Positions 1 through 9,192 of a DNA stretch of 64,000 nt are shown here, in pieces. The notes under the pieces were generated by a model. It saw only the letters and a list, made by a program, of their open reading frames with translations, had not been told where the DNA came from and made no database searches. Where the stretch lies: contig NZ_MUNQ01000018.1 in the NCBI RefSeq assembly GCF_002001165.1, positions 1 to 64,000 of the forward strand, given 5' to 3'. A program made the position numbers and the translations under genes. The DNA is from Rhodanobacter sp. C05. Lineage in GTDB: Bacteria; Pseudomonadota; Gammaproteobacteria; Xanthomonadales; Rhodanobacteraceae. The stretch's first letter is position 1; each line of letters opens with the position of its first letter.

Positions 1-12
1 ATTGGATTGCGC

Positions 13-2940
13 ATGAATCGTTGGATCGGGGGATGGGGTTCGCTTGTCCTGGTGGTGTGCGGCTTGCTGGCGGTATCGCCGGCCTGCGCGCTTGATCCCG
101 ATCGCGCCATCGGGCAGCTGACCCACGTCTGGTACGAGAACCAGCTGCCACAAGGCACGGTGTTGTCCATCGCGCAGGGCAAGAACGGCTCGATCTGGCT
201 GGCGACTTACGGCGGCCTGGTTCACCACAGCGGCGCGGAGTTCGACGCCATCGACCCGCGCGTGGCACCCGTGCTGAAGAGCACGGCAATCACTGCCGTT
301 TATGTCGATCGCAATGGCACGCTATGGGTCGGCACGCTGAACAACGGGCTGTACCGCCGCCGTGGGCGCGAGCTGGAGCCGGTGGCGTTGCCCTCGAACA
401 TCAAGAGCGTGTTTGGCATCGTGCAGGATCGGGGCGGTGCGCTCTGGCTGACCACCAACGCCGGCGTCGCGCGGATGGGCGCGAAGGGGATCCGCCTGCT
501 CGGCGAGGAAAGCGGGTTTCCGCCGCGCGCGTTCTATCACGCGATCGTGGCCGATGCGGCGGGCGGGGTGTGGATCGCCGTGGATGATGTCGGTGTCGTG
601 CACTGGCTGAATGATCACGTCGAGCTGTTCGACACCCGGCGCGGCCTGCCGACCAATGCGGTACACAGTCTCGCGATCGATCATGCAGGAACGGTCTGGG
701 TCGGCACGCAGGGTGGTCCCGTGCGCTACCGTGATGGGCACTTCGAGCGCGATCCGCGCCTGGGTGCGCTCGATGGGAAACGCATCTATTCCCTGTACGG
801 CGATCGTGACGGCAGCATGTGGTTCGCGCCGCTCGGCGGTGTGGGTATCTGCCGCCTGACGGCCGCACGCTTCGATTGCGACAACACGCTGACCGGCCTG
901 GTCGGCGAGACCGTGCGGTCGATGTTCGAGGATCGCGAAGGCAACCTCTGGATGGGTACCACCTCCAGCGGCATCCACCGCTTCAGCGATTCGAAACTCG
1001 TCACCGTCACCGGGAAAATGGACTCCAACGCGGTGCGTGCCGTCTACCAGGATCGCGCGGGCACGCTCTGGATCGGCACCGACGGTTCGGGGCTGTCGCG
1101 GTACGAGAACCTGGCGCTGGTGCCGGCGACGACAATCAACGCGAAGCTGTCGAGCCTGTTGCTGCGCGCGATCGAGTCAGATGCGGCCGGCAACCTCTGG
1201 GTGGGATCGACCGATGGGGTGAGCCGGATCGCGCCCGATGGCACGGTGCGCAACTTCGGCATCGGCGATGGTCTGCCCGGCACGATCGTGTTCGCGTTCG
1301 CGCCCAGCAGCGATGGCGGCATGTGGGTGGCGACCCTGCAGGGCGTGGCTAAGATCACGCCGGACAAGATCAGCGGCGACAAGGTCAGTGTGGTTCAGGG
1401 CACGCACGGTGACGATACGCGCGCGCTGTACGTGGATCCGGGCGGGCGTCTGTGGATCGGCGAGCGCAGCGGTTTGCGCTGCCTGCACGATGGAGTGATC
1501 GACCGCTGCGGTACCGACGGTTTGTCGGGCATCAGCGTGTTCGCGTTTCATCCGGAACCCGATGGCGATCTGTGGCTTGGTACCAGTTTGGGCCTCATGC
1601 GCATTCGCGGTAAGACCGTTCAGACTTTCACCGAGCGGGCGGGTTTCTACGGCGACGCGGTGTTCGCCATGCTCGATGACGACGCGGGTCACTTCTGGGT
1701 GAGTTCGAACCGCGGCATCGCGCAGCTAGCGTGGGCCGATATCGATGCGCTCGACCGCGGTGTGGTGAAGCAGATAGAACCCCACTGGTATGGCAAGAAC
1801 GACGGCATGCTGTCCCAGCAGGCCAATGGCGCCTCGCAAACGCCAGCTTGGCGCACGAACGACGGACGGATGTGGTTCGGCACGGCCAACGGTGTGGTCA
1901 TCGTGGATCCGAAGCACGAGCGGGTGAACCGGATGCGTCCGCCGGTCGCGATCGAGCGTGTGCTGGTGGATGGCACGGACGTGGCCCCGGATCATGTCGG
2001 CCGGGTCGGTCCCGACGTGGAACGTATCGAACTGCACTATGCCGCGATGAGCTACGTGGCGCCGGCCGCGGTGCAGTACCGTTATCGCATCGACGGCTTC
2101 GACCATGACTGGATCGACGCGGGCAACACCCGTGTTGCCTACTACACCAATCTTCCGCCCGGCGACTACGTGTTCCGCGCGATCGCCAGCAACAACGACG
2201 GCGTGTGGAACACCGACGGTGCCAGCGTGGCCTTCACGATCGTGCCGCGCTGGTATGCCACCTGGTGGTTCCGTACCCTCGTTGCGCTGATCGTCATCGG
2301 CCTGCTCGCCGTGATCCACCGGCTGCGAGTGTGGCGTCTGCACGAGCGCCAGCGCGAGCTGACACGCGAGGTCGCGCAGCACACCGAGGCACTGCGCAAT
2401 GCGAACGCCGAGCTGACACGCATCGCCGCGCTCGACGGCCTCACCCGGATTGCGAATCGCGGCGCGTTCGATCAGCGGCTGCGCGAGGCCCTGAACGAGC
2501 ATGTGGCGCGTGGCGCGTCGGTGGCCGTGTTGATGTGTGACGTCGATGCGTTCAAGGATTACAACGATACCTATGGCCATCTCGCCGGCGATGTCGCATT
2601 GACGGCTGTCGCAGGTGCACTGACCAGGGTGCTGCGCCCGGATGCGGATCTCGCCGCACGCTACGGTGGCGAGGAGTTCGCGGTGCTGCTCACCCGGTGC
2701 GACGCCAACGCAGCTGCCGCGGTCGCGCAACGCATTCTCGAGGCCGTGCGTGCGCTGGCGATCGAACATCGCTGCTCCGGCGTCGCGCCGCACGTGACCA
2801 TCAGCATCGGTATTGCCGCCGTCGTGCCGACTGCCACGGACTCGCCGGAACAGCTGTTGCGCTGCGCTGACGAGGCGCTGTATCGCGCCAAGGCAGCGGG
2901 GCGCGACCGTATGGCCTGTGGCCCTGAACATGCCGGGTGA
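13..2940 (+). CDS. Beta-propeller (two-component-regulator-like) sensor diguanylate cyclase
   Basis: 975 aa. Predicted inner-membrane sensor that makes c-di-GMP from two GTP. A signal peptide (about residues 1-26) leads into roughly 700 periplasmic residues of repeated 'LWxGT/MWFGT' blades (reg_prop beta-propeller), then a Y_Y_Y-type Ig-like domain (about 650-745, ending near the motif YTNLPPGDYVFRA). One membrane helix (about 755-775), a short coiled segment and a C-terminal GGDEF domain follow, with the active-site motif RYGGEEF. The inhibitory RxxD motif is not in canonical register (RPDAD). An in-frame TTG lies two codons upstream, but ATG at 13 gives a cleaner signal peptide. The upstream region is outside the window. 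Ligand unknown; the architecture is common in Xanthomonadales. Confidence 0.93.
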   Translation: MNRWIGGWGSLVLVVCGLLAVSPACALDPDRAIGQLTHVWYENQLPQGTVLSIAQGKNGSIWLATYGGLVHHSGAEFDAIDPRVAPVLKSTAITAVYVDRNGTLWVGTLNNGLYRRRGRELEPVALPSNIKSVFGIVQDRGGALWLTTNAGVARMGAKGIRLLGEESGFPPRAFYHAIVADAAGGVWIAVDDVGVVHWLNDHVELFDTRRGLPTNAVHSLAIDHAGTVWVGTQGGPVRYRDGHFERDPRLGALDGKRIYSLYGDRDGSMWFAPLGGVGICRLTAARFDCDNTLTGLVGETVRSMFEDREGNLWMGTTSSGIHRFSDSKLVTVTGKMDSNAVRAVYQDRAGTLWIGTDGSGLSRYENLALVPATTINAKLSSLLLRAIESDAAGNLWVGSTDGVSRIAPDGTVRNFGIGDGLPGTIVFAFAPSSDGGMWVATLQGVAKITPDKISGDKVSVVQGTHGDDTRALYVDPGGRLWIGERSGLRCLHDGVIDRCGTDGLSGISVFAFHPEPDGDLWLGTSLGLMRIRGKTVQTFTERAGFYGDAVFAMLDDDAGHFWVSSNRGIAQLAWADIDALDRGVVKQIEPHWYGKNDGMLSQQANGASQTPAWRTNDGRMWFGTANGVVIVDPKHERVNRMRPPVAIERVLVDGTDVAPDHVGRVGPDVERIELHYAAMSYVAPAAVQYRYRIDGFDHDWIDAGNTRVAYYTNLPPGDYVFRAIASNNDGVWNTDGASVAFTIVPRWYATWWFRTLVALIVIGLLAVIHRLRVWRLHERQRELTREVAQHTEALRNANAELTRIAALDGLTRIANRGAFDQRLREALNEHVARGASVAVLMCDVDAFKDYNDTYGHLAGDVALTAVAGALTRVLRPDADLAARYGGEEFAVLLTRCDANAAAAVAQRILEAVRALAIEHRCSGVAPHVTISIGIAAVVPTATDSPEQLLRCADEALYRAKAAGRDRMACGPEHAG

Positions 2941-2987
2941 TGGCTTGGGCCAGGAAGGGGAAATCCCAGACTCCGCCCCGGGTTCGA

Positions 2988-3374
2988 TCAGGCTCCGGAA
3001 GGTTTCGGGCTGCCGCTGTGTGGCGTCAGGCGCAGGCCACTGCTACGGCAGACATTGATGTGGGGGAAGAGCTGCGTGCGCCCACCGTGGAAGGTGACGC
3101 TGAGGTCGCGCAGGCATCCGCCGGCCGGGACATCGAAGGTCATCGAAGTCGGGCCACCCTGCAGCGGCTGACCCAGGGCGATGTCCTGGAAGGCATCGTG
3201 GTCGGCAGGCGCGATGGCGAGTGCGATGACACTGTCGAACGTGGCATTCACCAGATCGAAGTGCCGTGCGGGTCTGGGCACGGCGTTGGCGCTGGCCGCC
3301 GATGGAACGACGAGCAGGTTGCCAAGCGCGACGGCAAACACGGCGATGAGGGCGGTGGTGCGGGTCGTATTCAT
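2988..3374 (-). CDS. Small secreted protein of unknown function
   Basis: 128 aa from the ATG at 3374 (MNTTRTTALIAVF). The frame is open 15 codons further, but this start places a clear signal peptide (hydrophobic run ending ASA-NA, about residues 1-28) at the N-terminus. The mature part holds two cysteines (GGCLRD and NVCRSS) that could form a disulfide in the periplasm. It faces the end of the diguanylate cyclase gene and is divergent from the LytS-type kinase gene. I do not recognise the family; the sequence resembles small periplasmic proteins seen in Xanthomonadales. Confidence 0.7.
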   Translation of the reverse strand: MNTTRTTALIAVFAVALGNLLVVPSAASANAVPRPARHFDLVNATFDSVIALAIAPADHDAFQDIALGQPLQGGPTSMTFDVPAGGCLRDLSVTFHGGRTQLFPHINVCRSSGLRLTPHSGSPKPSGA

Positions 3375-3580
3375 GGAGGTGCTCCGGCTGGGGTGAGGTG
3401 CCGCCGGTGGCTCGTGCACACACGGTCGGCAACGCGATATGGCCGGATGAAGGCGTCCTGCGAAAGCGGTTCGGGACGAATCGTCGTAACGCGGTGATGA
3501 ATCGTAGTGGTGTCGTGTTTTGCTTTTCAGCGCGCCGCGGCACCCCTAGGATGTTCTCCAACATCCGCAGGATACCGACG

Positions 3581-4693
3581 ATGAAGATCCGTCTGGGCAA
3601 TACGAAAATCGGCCTGTGGTCCTATCTCGGCCTGTGGACGGCAGTGGTCGTGCTGTTCGCGATGCAGAATTTTGTGGCGGATGCATTGAATGGACGCACG
3701 TGGCCGGCGTGGGATTATCTGCGTTGGTCGGGTATCCGCTGGTACACCTGGGCGGTACTGGCGCCGTTGGTGTTCCGGCTCGCCGAACGCTATCCCATAC
3801 ATGCGTCGCTGCGCCTGCGCGGCCTTGGCACCCAGTTGATCGCGAGCATGGCGGTTACCTTGCTGGTGTTGGTGATCGGGGCGTTTGTCTCAACCGCGTT
3901 TGAGCCCAGTAACTTCGACACGCAACTGCGCTATTTCCTGGGCTTTTATGTCGCTACAGGATTGCTGACTTATTGGGCCTTGTACGCGGTGCAGCGAGCC
4001 GTGCAGTTCTACGAAGAGAAAACGCACCGCGAAGTGGAAGCGAGCCGGCTGGCTTCGGAATTGGCGCAATCGCGCCTGCGCGCGCTGAAGTCGCAGCTGC
4101 AGCCGCATTTCCTGTTCAACACATTGCACGCGATCGCGACGTTGCTGGACGAGGACACGTTGTCGGCCGAAGACATGCTGCTGCGCCTGAGTGACTTGCT
4201 GCGTGCATTCCTCGAGGACTACGACGGCCAGGAAGTCAGTTTGCGCCGGGAGCTGGTGCTGCTGGATCTCTACCTCGGCATCCAGCGTATCCGCTTCAAG
4301 GACCGCCTCACCACGCAGATCTATGTCGCCCCTGATACGCTGGACTGCGCTGTGCCCAGCCTGATCCTGCAGCCGATCGTGGAGAACGCCATCACCCATG
4401 GGATCGGCAAGCGGATCGGTGTGGACTGCATCGAGGTTGAAAGCCGGCGCGAGGGCGACACCCTGTGCATCGATGTGCGCAACCGCAACAGCACGCTGGA
4501 GGCCGGGGTTGCATCCACGTCGGGGCATGGTATCGGCCTGTCGAACACCGAGCTGCGCCTGCGCGAATTGTATGGCGACGTTGCGCAGGTGCGCCTGGAG
4601 ATGATCTGGCCCGAGGGTGTGGTCTGCCGGCTGCGGCTGCCGTTCCGCGAGATCGAGGAAGCTGACGATGCGCCCGAGGTCGAGCTTACGTGA
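3581..4693 (+). CDS. LytS/AlgZ-type sensor histidine kinase
   Basis: 370 aa. Membrane kinase of the His_kinase (PF06580) family, partner of the LytTR regulator that follows. Four hydrophobic segments fill about residues 12-140, then a coiled linker. The H-box is SQLQPHFLFNTLHA, with His176 as the likely phosphorylation site, and a HATPase domain follows (N-box IVENAITHG, G-box GHGIGLSNT). ATG at 3581 is chosen because GCAGGA sits 8 nt upstream and the protein then starts just before the first membrane helix. The frame is open upstream to 3398, but that part is not hydrophobic. Its last bases overlap the GTG of the regulator, so translation is probably coupled. Confidence 0.93.
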   Translation: MKIRLGNTKIGLWSYLGLWTAVVVLFAMQNFVADALNGRTWPAWDYLRWSGIRWYTWAVLAPLVFRLAERYPIHASLRLRGLGTQLIASMAVTLLVLVIGAFVSTAFEPSNFDTQLRYFLGFYVATGLLTYWALYAVQRAVQFYEEKTHREVEASRLASELAQSRLRALKSQLQPHFLFNTLHAIATLLDEDTLSAEDMLLRLSDLLRAFLEDYDGQEVSLRRELVLLDLYLGIQRIRFKDRLTTQIYVAPDTLDCAVPSLILQPIVENAITHGIGKRIGVDCIEVESRREGDTLCIDVRNRNSTLEAGVASTSGHGIGLSNTELRLRELYGDVAQVRLEMIWPEGVVCRLRLPFREIEEADDAPEVELT

Positions 4694-5478
4694 GCATCGC
4701 CACCCTGGTCGTGGACGACGAACCGATCGCGCGCCATGCCATCGTGCGCCTGCTGCGCGACGATCCCGACATCGAACTGCTGGCCGAGTGCGGTGATGGC
4801 GTGTCGGCAGTCGCGGCGATACGCAGCCAGTCGCCGGACCTGGTCTTTCTCGACATCCAGATGCCTGCCATGAACGGCATCGACGTGGTGGCGACGATTG
4901 GTGCAGAGCGCATGCCGGCGACGGTGTTTGTCACCGCCTTCGAGCAATACGCGGTGCGGGCGTTCGAGGCGAATGCGGTGGATTACCTGGTGAAGCCGTT
5001 CAGCCGGGAGCGTTTCGCGAATACGCTGCGGCGCGTGAAGGCGCGGCTGTCCACCGGCGAGGGCGTGGGTGGAGCAGCCTCTGTGCAGATCCTGCAGGCG
5101 CTTGATGCCTTGCGTCAGCGCGACGACTACATCGAGCGCCTTCCCGTGCGCATCGACGAGCACATCAGCTTCATCGACGTCGACCAGATCGTGTGGATCA
5201 AGGCCAGCGGCAACACCGTGCAGATCCACCTGGCCGACGGCGTCCACGAAATGCGCGAGACCATGAGCGCGCTCGCCGCGCGGCTCGATCCGCGGCATTT
5301 CGCACGCGTCCACCGCTCGGCCATCATCAACGTGCGCCGGATCCAGGCCATCCATCCGTGGTTCAACGGTCACCACGTCGTCACGATGGATACCGGCCAG
5401 AAACTGCGCATGAGCCGCTACCAGCACGAAACCTTTCTGCGCCTGGTCTCGGCCAGCGGCGGGAAACGGGTGGAATAG
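4690..5478 (+). CDS. LytTR-family response regulator (AlgR/LytR-like)
   Basis: 262 aa. Cytoplasmic DNA-binding regulator. An N-terminal receiver domain (about 1-120) shows acidic residues DDEP, phospho-acceptor Asp55 in LVFLDIQMP and the conserved lysine in DYLVKPF. A C-terminal LytTR DNA-binding domain (about 150-250) contains 'HFARVHRSAIINVRRI', typical of the fold. It starts at GTG in a GTGA overlap with the kinase stop codon, making the two genes a co-translated two-component system. The target genes are not evident; the neighbouring M61 peptidase gene 150 bp downstream is a candidate only by position. Confidence 0.94.
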   Translation: MSIATLVVDDEPIARHAIVRLLRDDPDIELLAECGDGVSAVAAIRSQSPDLVFLDIQMPAMNGIDVVATIGAERMPATVFVTAFEQYAVRAFEANAVDYLVKPFSRERFANTLRRVKARLSTGEGVGGAASVQILQALDALRQRDDYIERLPVRIDEHISFIDVDQIVWIKASGNTVQIHLADGVHEMRETMSALAARLDPRHFARVHRSAIINVRRIQAIHPWFNGHHVVTMDTGQKLRMSRYQHETFLRLVSASGGKRVE

Positions 5479-5626
5479 GGCGTGGGCGCAAACAGCGAAG
5501 CGCAATGTCACCCGCCGTGGCCGGATTCTCTCTCCACGTTCGGGACCAGAAATAAATCGGGCTACACAGTTTGCGCAGCGATGTTAACTTGTGCGAATCC
5601 CCTGGGTCTGCCTGTCGGAGTTCATG

Positions 5627-7585
5627 ATGTCCGTTGCCTCTCTCCCCCGGTCGCCGTCTGGCGCGCACCGCACATTTGCACGTCTTGCCGTGGCCATATC
5701 CATGGCCCTGGCGACCGCTGCCGTCCATGCGCAGGATCCACGAACCGACCAGGTACCTCCGCCACGGGACACGCCCTATGCCGGCACGATCGCGCTTCAT
5801 GTCGATGCCAGCGACACGTTGCAGGGCATTTTCCGCGTCCATGAGACGATTCCGGTGCAGGCGGGCGCGTTGACGCTGCTGTATCCGCAGTGGATTCCCG
5901 GCGACCATTCGCCGACCGGCCCGATCGCGATGCTCGCCGGCCTCGAACTCAGCGCCAACGGCAAGCCGCTGATGTGGAAGCGCGACAAGTACAACGTGTA
6001 CGCGTTCCATCTCGACGTGCCCGCGGGCGTTTCCACCGTTGATGCGACCTTCCAGTACATGTCCGGCCGCACCGACGACGAGGGCTTCGAGATCACCGAC
6101 CGAATGATGGACATGGAATGGAGCAAGGTGTCGCTGTATCCGGCCGGCTATTTTTCGCGCGGCATCACCTTCGCGCCCAGCGTGACGCTGGCGCATGGCT
6201 GGCAGTTCGGCACGGCGCTGGAGACGAGCTCGCAGTCGGGCGACATGACCACCTTCAAGCCGGTGACGTTCAACAACCTGGTCGATTCGCCGATCTATGC
6301 GGGCCAGTACTTCAAACGGGTCGATCTCAACCCGGGCGGTGACGCGCCGGTGCACCTGGACATCGTTGCCGACGCGCCGAAGTACCTGGAGATGACGCCC
6401 GAGCAGTTGAAGGTGCATCGTGCGTTGGTGACGCAGGCGGTGAAGCTGTTCGGCTCGCACCACTACGACCACTACGACTTCCTGTTCTCGCTGTCGGATG
6501 TGCTGGGTGGCAACGGCACCGAGCATCATCAGTCGAGCGAGGACGGTATGGGCGCCGACTACTTCACCGCCTGGAACGACGCTGCGCCTGACCGCGACCT
6601 GCTGGCGCACGAGTACACGCATTCGTGGAACGGCAAGTTCCGCCGTCCGGCCGACCTGTGGACGCCCAATTTCAACGTGCCGATGGGCGATTCGCTGCTG
6701 TGGGTGTACGAGGGGCAGACACAGTACTGGGGCTACGTGCTGACCGCGCGCGCCGGCATGTGGACGCCGCAGGAGTTCCGCGACGCGCTGGCGATGGAGG
6801 CGGCCAACTACGAGCGCAACCGCGCAGGTTTCCAGTGGCGCACGCTCGAAGACACCACCAACGACGCGACTGCCGCCCGCCGCTCGAGTCTGCCGTACCG
6901 CAGCTGGCAGATGAGCGAGGACTACTACAGCGGCGGCCAGATGATGTGGCTGGAAGTGGACGCCAAGCTGCGTGCGCTGACGGATGACCATAAATCGCTG
7001 GACGACTTCGCGAGTGCGTTCTTCGGCGTCGACAACGGCAGCTATGTGACCAAGACCTACACCTTTGACGACGTGGTGGCGGCCCTGAACGGCGTGGCCA
7101 AATACGACTGGGCAAGCTTCCTGCACGCGCGCGTCCAGACGCTCAATCCGCCACTTGAGAACGGCATCGCGGCAACCGGCTGGAAGCTGGTCTACACCGA
7201 TCAGGAAAGCGGGTACGAGAAGCAGTACAACAGCCGGCCGGAACCATCCCGCCATCTGTACAACTTCGCCTGGTCGATCGGCCTGACGATGACCGACAAA
7301 GGCGAGGTCAACGACGTGCGCTGGGACGGCCCGGCGTTCAAGGCCGGTGTCAGCACCGGTGCCACCCTGGCCGCGGTGAACGGGCAGAGCTATTCGAGCG
7401 ATGTGCTGAAGAGCGCGATCGCGGCGGCCAGGGACAGCAAGACGCCGATCCAGCTGCTGCTGAAGTACCAGGGCGGCTACCGCACGGTGCCGGTGGATTA
7501 CCACGGCGGCCTGCAGTACCCGCATCTGGTGCGCATCGAAGGCACGCCGGATTACCTGAGCCAGATCATCGCACCGCGCAAGTAG
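5627..7585 (+). CDS. M61-family (glycyl aminopeptidase-like) metallopeptidase with PDZ domain
   Basis: 652 aa secreted peptidase. The signal peptide ends near AAVHAQ. An N-terminal beta-rich M61 domain is followed by a thermolysin-like catalytic domain with the zinc motif LLAHEYTHSWNGK (HExxH), and a downstream glutamate in WVYEGQTQYW is the likely third ligand. The C-terminal 100 residues form a PDZ-like domain. M61 enzymes remove N-terminal Gly or Ala from peptides. ATG at 5627 is preferred over 5624 because GGAG ends at 5620, leaving 6 nt; the frame is also open to a GTG at 5591. The gene is followed by a REP-doublet element (7648-7776). Confidence 0.92.
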   Translation: MSVASLPRSPSGAHRTFARLAVAISMALATAAVHAQDPRTDQVPPPRDTPYAGTIALHVDASDTLQGIFRVHETIPVQAGALTLLYPQWIPGDHSPTGPIAMLAGLELSANGKPLMWKRDKYNVYAFHLDVPAGVSTVDATFQYMSGRTDDEGFEITDRMMDMEWSKVSLYPAGYFSRGITFAPSVTLAHGWQFGTALETSSQSGDMTTFKPVTFNNLVDSPIYAGQYFKRVDLNPGGDAPVHLDIVADAPKYLEMTPEQLKVHRALVTQAVKLFGSHHYDHYDFLFSLSDVLGGNGTEHHQSSEDGMGADYFTAWNDAAPDRDLLAHEYTHSWNGKFRRPADLWTPNFNVPMGDSLLWVYEGQTQYWGYVLTARAGMWTPQEFRDALAMEAANYERNRAGFQWRTLEDTTNDATAARRSSLPYRSWQMSEDYYSGGQMMWLEVDAKLRALTDDHKSLDDFASAFFGVDNGSYVTKTYTFDDVVAALNGVAKYDWASFLHARVQTLNPPLENGIAATGWKLVYTDQESGYEKQYNSRPEPSRHLYNFAWSIGLTMTDKGEVNDVRWDGPAFKAGVSTGATLAAVNGQSYSSDVLKSAIAAARDSKTPIQLLLKYQGGYRTVPVDYHGGLQYPHLVRIEGTPDYLSQIIAPRK

Positions 7586-7647
7586 GGCGAAGTCGGTAGC
7601 GCAATTGCGACAGTGCCGAGGTCATCAAGAAGTGGTCTCTGCGCCGT

Positions 7648-7776
7648 CTAGGGATGGTCTGTATAACTCGTCATTCCAGCGAAAGCTGGAATCCAGCGTC
7701 TTCCGTGCCTTGCGACGGCGCTGGATCCCAGCTTTCGCTGGGATGACGGGCAAACGCTTATTCAGACCATCCCTAG
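7648..7776. repeat. REP-doublet / MITE-like element, copy 1
   Basis: 129 bp element bounded by inverted ends (CTAGGGATGGTCTG / its complement at 7763-7776). Inside are two facing REP-like units, each a GAAA-loop hairpin (TTCCAGC-GAAA-GCTGGAA, and CCCAGC-TTTC-GCTGGG on the other side). The outer ends also pair across the whole element. It lies between the convergent M61 peptidase and peroxiredoxin genes, so it may stop or stabilise both transcripts. A second copy with the same layout lies at 16178-16308. It carries no coding sequence, so any mobility would need a transposase (REP-associated RAYT type) encoded elsewhere. Confidence 0.88.
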
Positions 7777-7785
7777 GATCCGCGT

Positions 7786-8349
7786 TTACTTCGCGGCGCT
7801 GTCCGGTTGCTCGAGCGCCTTCACCGCATTCAATGTCTCTTCGACATGCTTGGTGGGGCTGAGGCTGGAATAGACATGGGTGATCTTCCCCGACGGGGCG
7901 ATCACGTACGAGGTGCGGTCGGACCAACCGGGCTTCATCAGCAGCAACGCGTCGTATTGCTTGGCGATCTTCGCACCCTCGTCGGCAGCGACCGGGAACT
8001 TGCCGCTGCAGTGGTCGGCTTCCTTCGAGAACGCCGCCAGCTGGTCGAGGTTGCCTGCGGTGACGCCGATCACGGTGGCATGTTCCGCTTTGAACTGGTC
8101 GATGGCCTGCGAGAACAGGTGCGCCTCGACGTTGCATCCCGAGGTGTGCGGGGCAGGGAAGAAATAGACCACCACCGGCCCCTTCTTCAGGGCATCGGCG
8201 AGATTGAACGTGAAGGGTTGTCCGGCGAGATAGGCCGGGGCGGTGAAATCGGGTGCCTGGGTGCCTTCCTTCAGCGCGGCAAACGCTGACGACGCGAGTG
8301 TGACGGTACCGACGAGGGCGACGGCTGCAAACTTCAGCAATGACTTCAT
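7786..8349 (-). CDS. Periplasmic BCP/AhpC-type peroxiredoxin
   Basis: 187 aa thiol peroxidase that should reduce H2O2 or alkyl hydroperoxides. A signal peptide (MKSLLKF...SSAFA, about 23 residues) makes it periplasmic, unlike cytoplasmic Bcp. The thioredoxin-fold domain carries the peroxidatic motif FPAPHTSGC (PxxxTxxC), whose Thr and Cys are the catalytic pair; a second Cys in DHCSGKF may be the resolving residue. The start ATG is preceded by AGGAG at good spacing. It sits alone, convergent with the peptidase gene, its stop only 9 bp from the REP-doublet element. The periplasmic reductant partner is not in the window. Confidence 0.9.
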   Translation of the reverse strand: MKSLLKFAAVALVGTVTLASSAFAALKEGTQAPDFTAPAYLAGQPFTFNLADALKKGPVVVYFFPAPHTSGCNVEAHLFSQAIDQFKAEHATVIGVTAGNLDQLAAFSKEADHCSGKFPVAADEGAKIAKQYDALLLMKPGWSDRTSYVIAPSGKITHVYSSLSPTKHVEETLNAVKALEQPDSAAK

Positions 8350-8490
8350 GGGTGTGGCTCCTGGGGGGCGGAAGGTCAGCCTGTTTATACGCCAGAAGTG
8401 CCTGGACGGATGTCACTTGCCCGAGGTGACATCAAAGCGATGACTTTCGCTTGCGCAGGCAGCCGAGGTGCTGATGAGGGTGGCGAGCGT

Positions 8491-8730
8491 CTAGCCGGCG
8501 TCGGAACTCGCGGTTTCCATCCCTTGATCCCCGCCTGGCTGCCAGTGGAACACTTCGTCGACCCGCTTGCCGAAGAGATGGGCGATGCGGAAAGCGACGT
8601 CCAGCGACGGCGAATAGCGCCCCTGTTCGATCGCGGCGATGGTCTGGCGCGTAAGGCCCACGCGCTTGCCCAGTTCGGCCTGCGTCATGTCCTGGGCGAG
8701 GAAGCGCAGCAGGCGCACCTCGTTGGTCAT
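8491..8730 (-). CDS. XRE-family transcriptional regulator (YozG-like)
   Basis: 79 aa, nearly all one helix-turn-helix domain: MTQAELGKRVGLTRQTIAAIEQG is the HTH core, and the C-terminal 'FHWQPG' tail is typical of short YozG/Cro-like regulators. ATG at 8730 lies 4 nt past the stop of the upstream membrane protein gene; an in-frame TTG at 8745 would overlap that gene but is a poorer start. The membrane-protein/XRE pair is a recurring module, probably self-regulated through the direct repeats at 9193-9221 in front of the operon. No toxin-like feature is seen. Confidence 0.88.
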   Translation of the reverse strand: MTNEVRLLRFLAQDMTQAELGKRVGLTRQTIAAIEQGRYSPSLDVAFRIAHLFGKRVDEVFHWQPGGDQGMETASSDAG

Positions 8731-8734
8731 CGTT

Positions 8735-9160
8735 TCAGTGGGCAAGATGTGGCTGCCGGTAGCCGATCAGGATCAGTGCATAGCGCGCCGTCTCGGTCAG
8801 CACGATGAAGAACAGGGCGGCGTTGACGAGCTCCCACCCACTGTTGCTGAACGGCATGACCATGCCGACCACGATCATGCCCGTCAGCAGGATGAAATAA
8901 GCCGTGCGGGTCGCGCGCCCGTCGATGGCGCGGTCGCGTTCGTCCTGGAGGAGCGGCTCGCCAGCTTCATGCCGCTTGATCACCAGCAGGCCGCAGATAT
9001 AGGCCACGGCATGGAAACTGGCCACCACGGCCAGGCAGCCGATGCGTTCCAGCATGGTCGGCCGCAGGTACGGAAGCCCGATCTGGGCCACGAAGTAGAT
9101 GCAGTAGACGGGGCACATGCTCCACAAGGCGAGCCATGCGCGCTTTTGAAGTGATGACAT
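8735..9160 (-). CDS. Small four-helix membrane protein paired with an XRE regulator
   Basis: 141 aa, four predicted membrane helices in two hairpins. The cytoplasmic loop holds LLQDERDRAIDGRATRTAY, a charged 'DERDxxI...R..R.aY' motif typical of DUF2178-like small membrane proteins that neighbour YozG-type regulators. ATG at 9160 has AGGA about 8 nt upstream. First gene of a two-gene operon with the XRE regulator, which begins 4 nt after its stop. The biochemical role is unknown. One inference is that it senses membrane state and modulates the regulator. Confidence 0.82.
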   Translation of the reverse strand: MSSLQKRAWLALWSMCPVYCIYFVAQIGLPYLRPTMLERIGCLAVVASFHAVAYICGLLVIKRHEAGEPLLQDERDRAIDGRATRTAYFILLTGMIVVGMVMPFSNSGWELVNAALFFIVLTETARYALILIGYRQPHLAH

Positions 9161-9192
9161 GATTCGGTCCTTGGGTTAACTAGATCGTACGT

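Noticed and set aside
1726-2931. 401-codon open frame on the minus strand
   Set aside because: Fully inside the beta-propeller/GGDEF gene and typical of GC-rich antisense shadows; no domain or ribosome site.
5381-7525. 714-codon open frame on the minus strand
   Set aside because: Antisense to the M61 peptidase whose motifs are clear; composition is shadow-like (Arg/His/Val-rich).
8491-9160. Membrane protein/XRE pair as toxin-antitoxin system
   Set aside because: The membrane protein is a 4-helix DUF2178-like type, not a known toxin; the order and family fit a regulator pair better.
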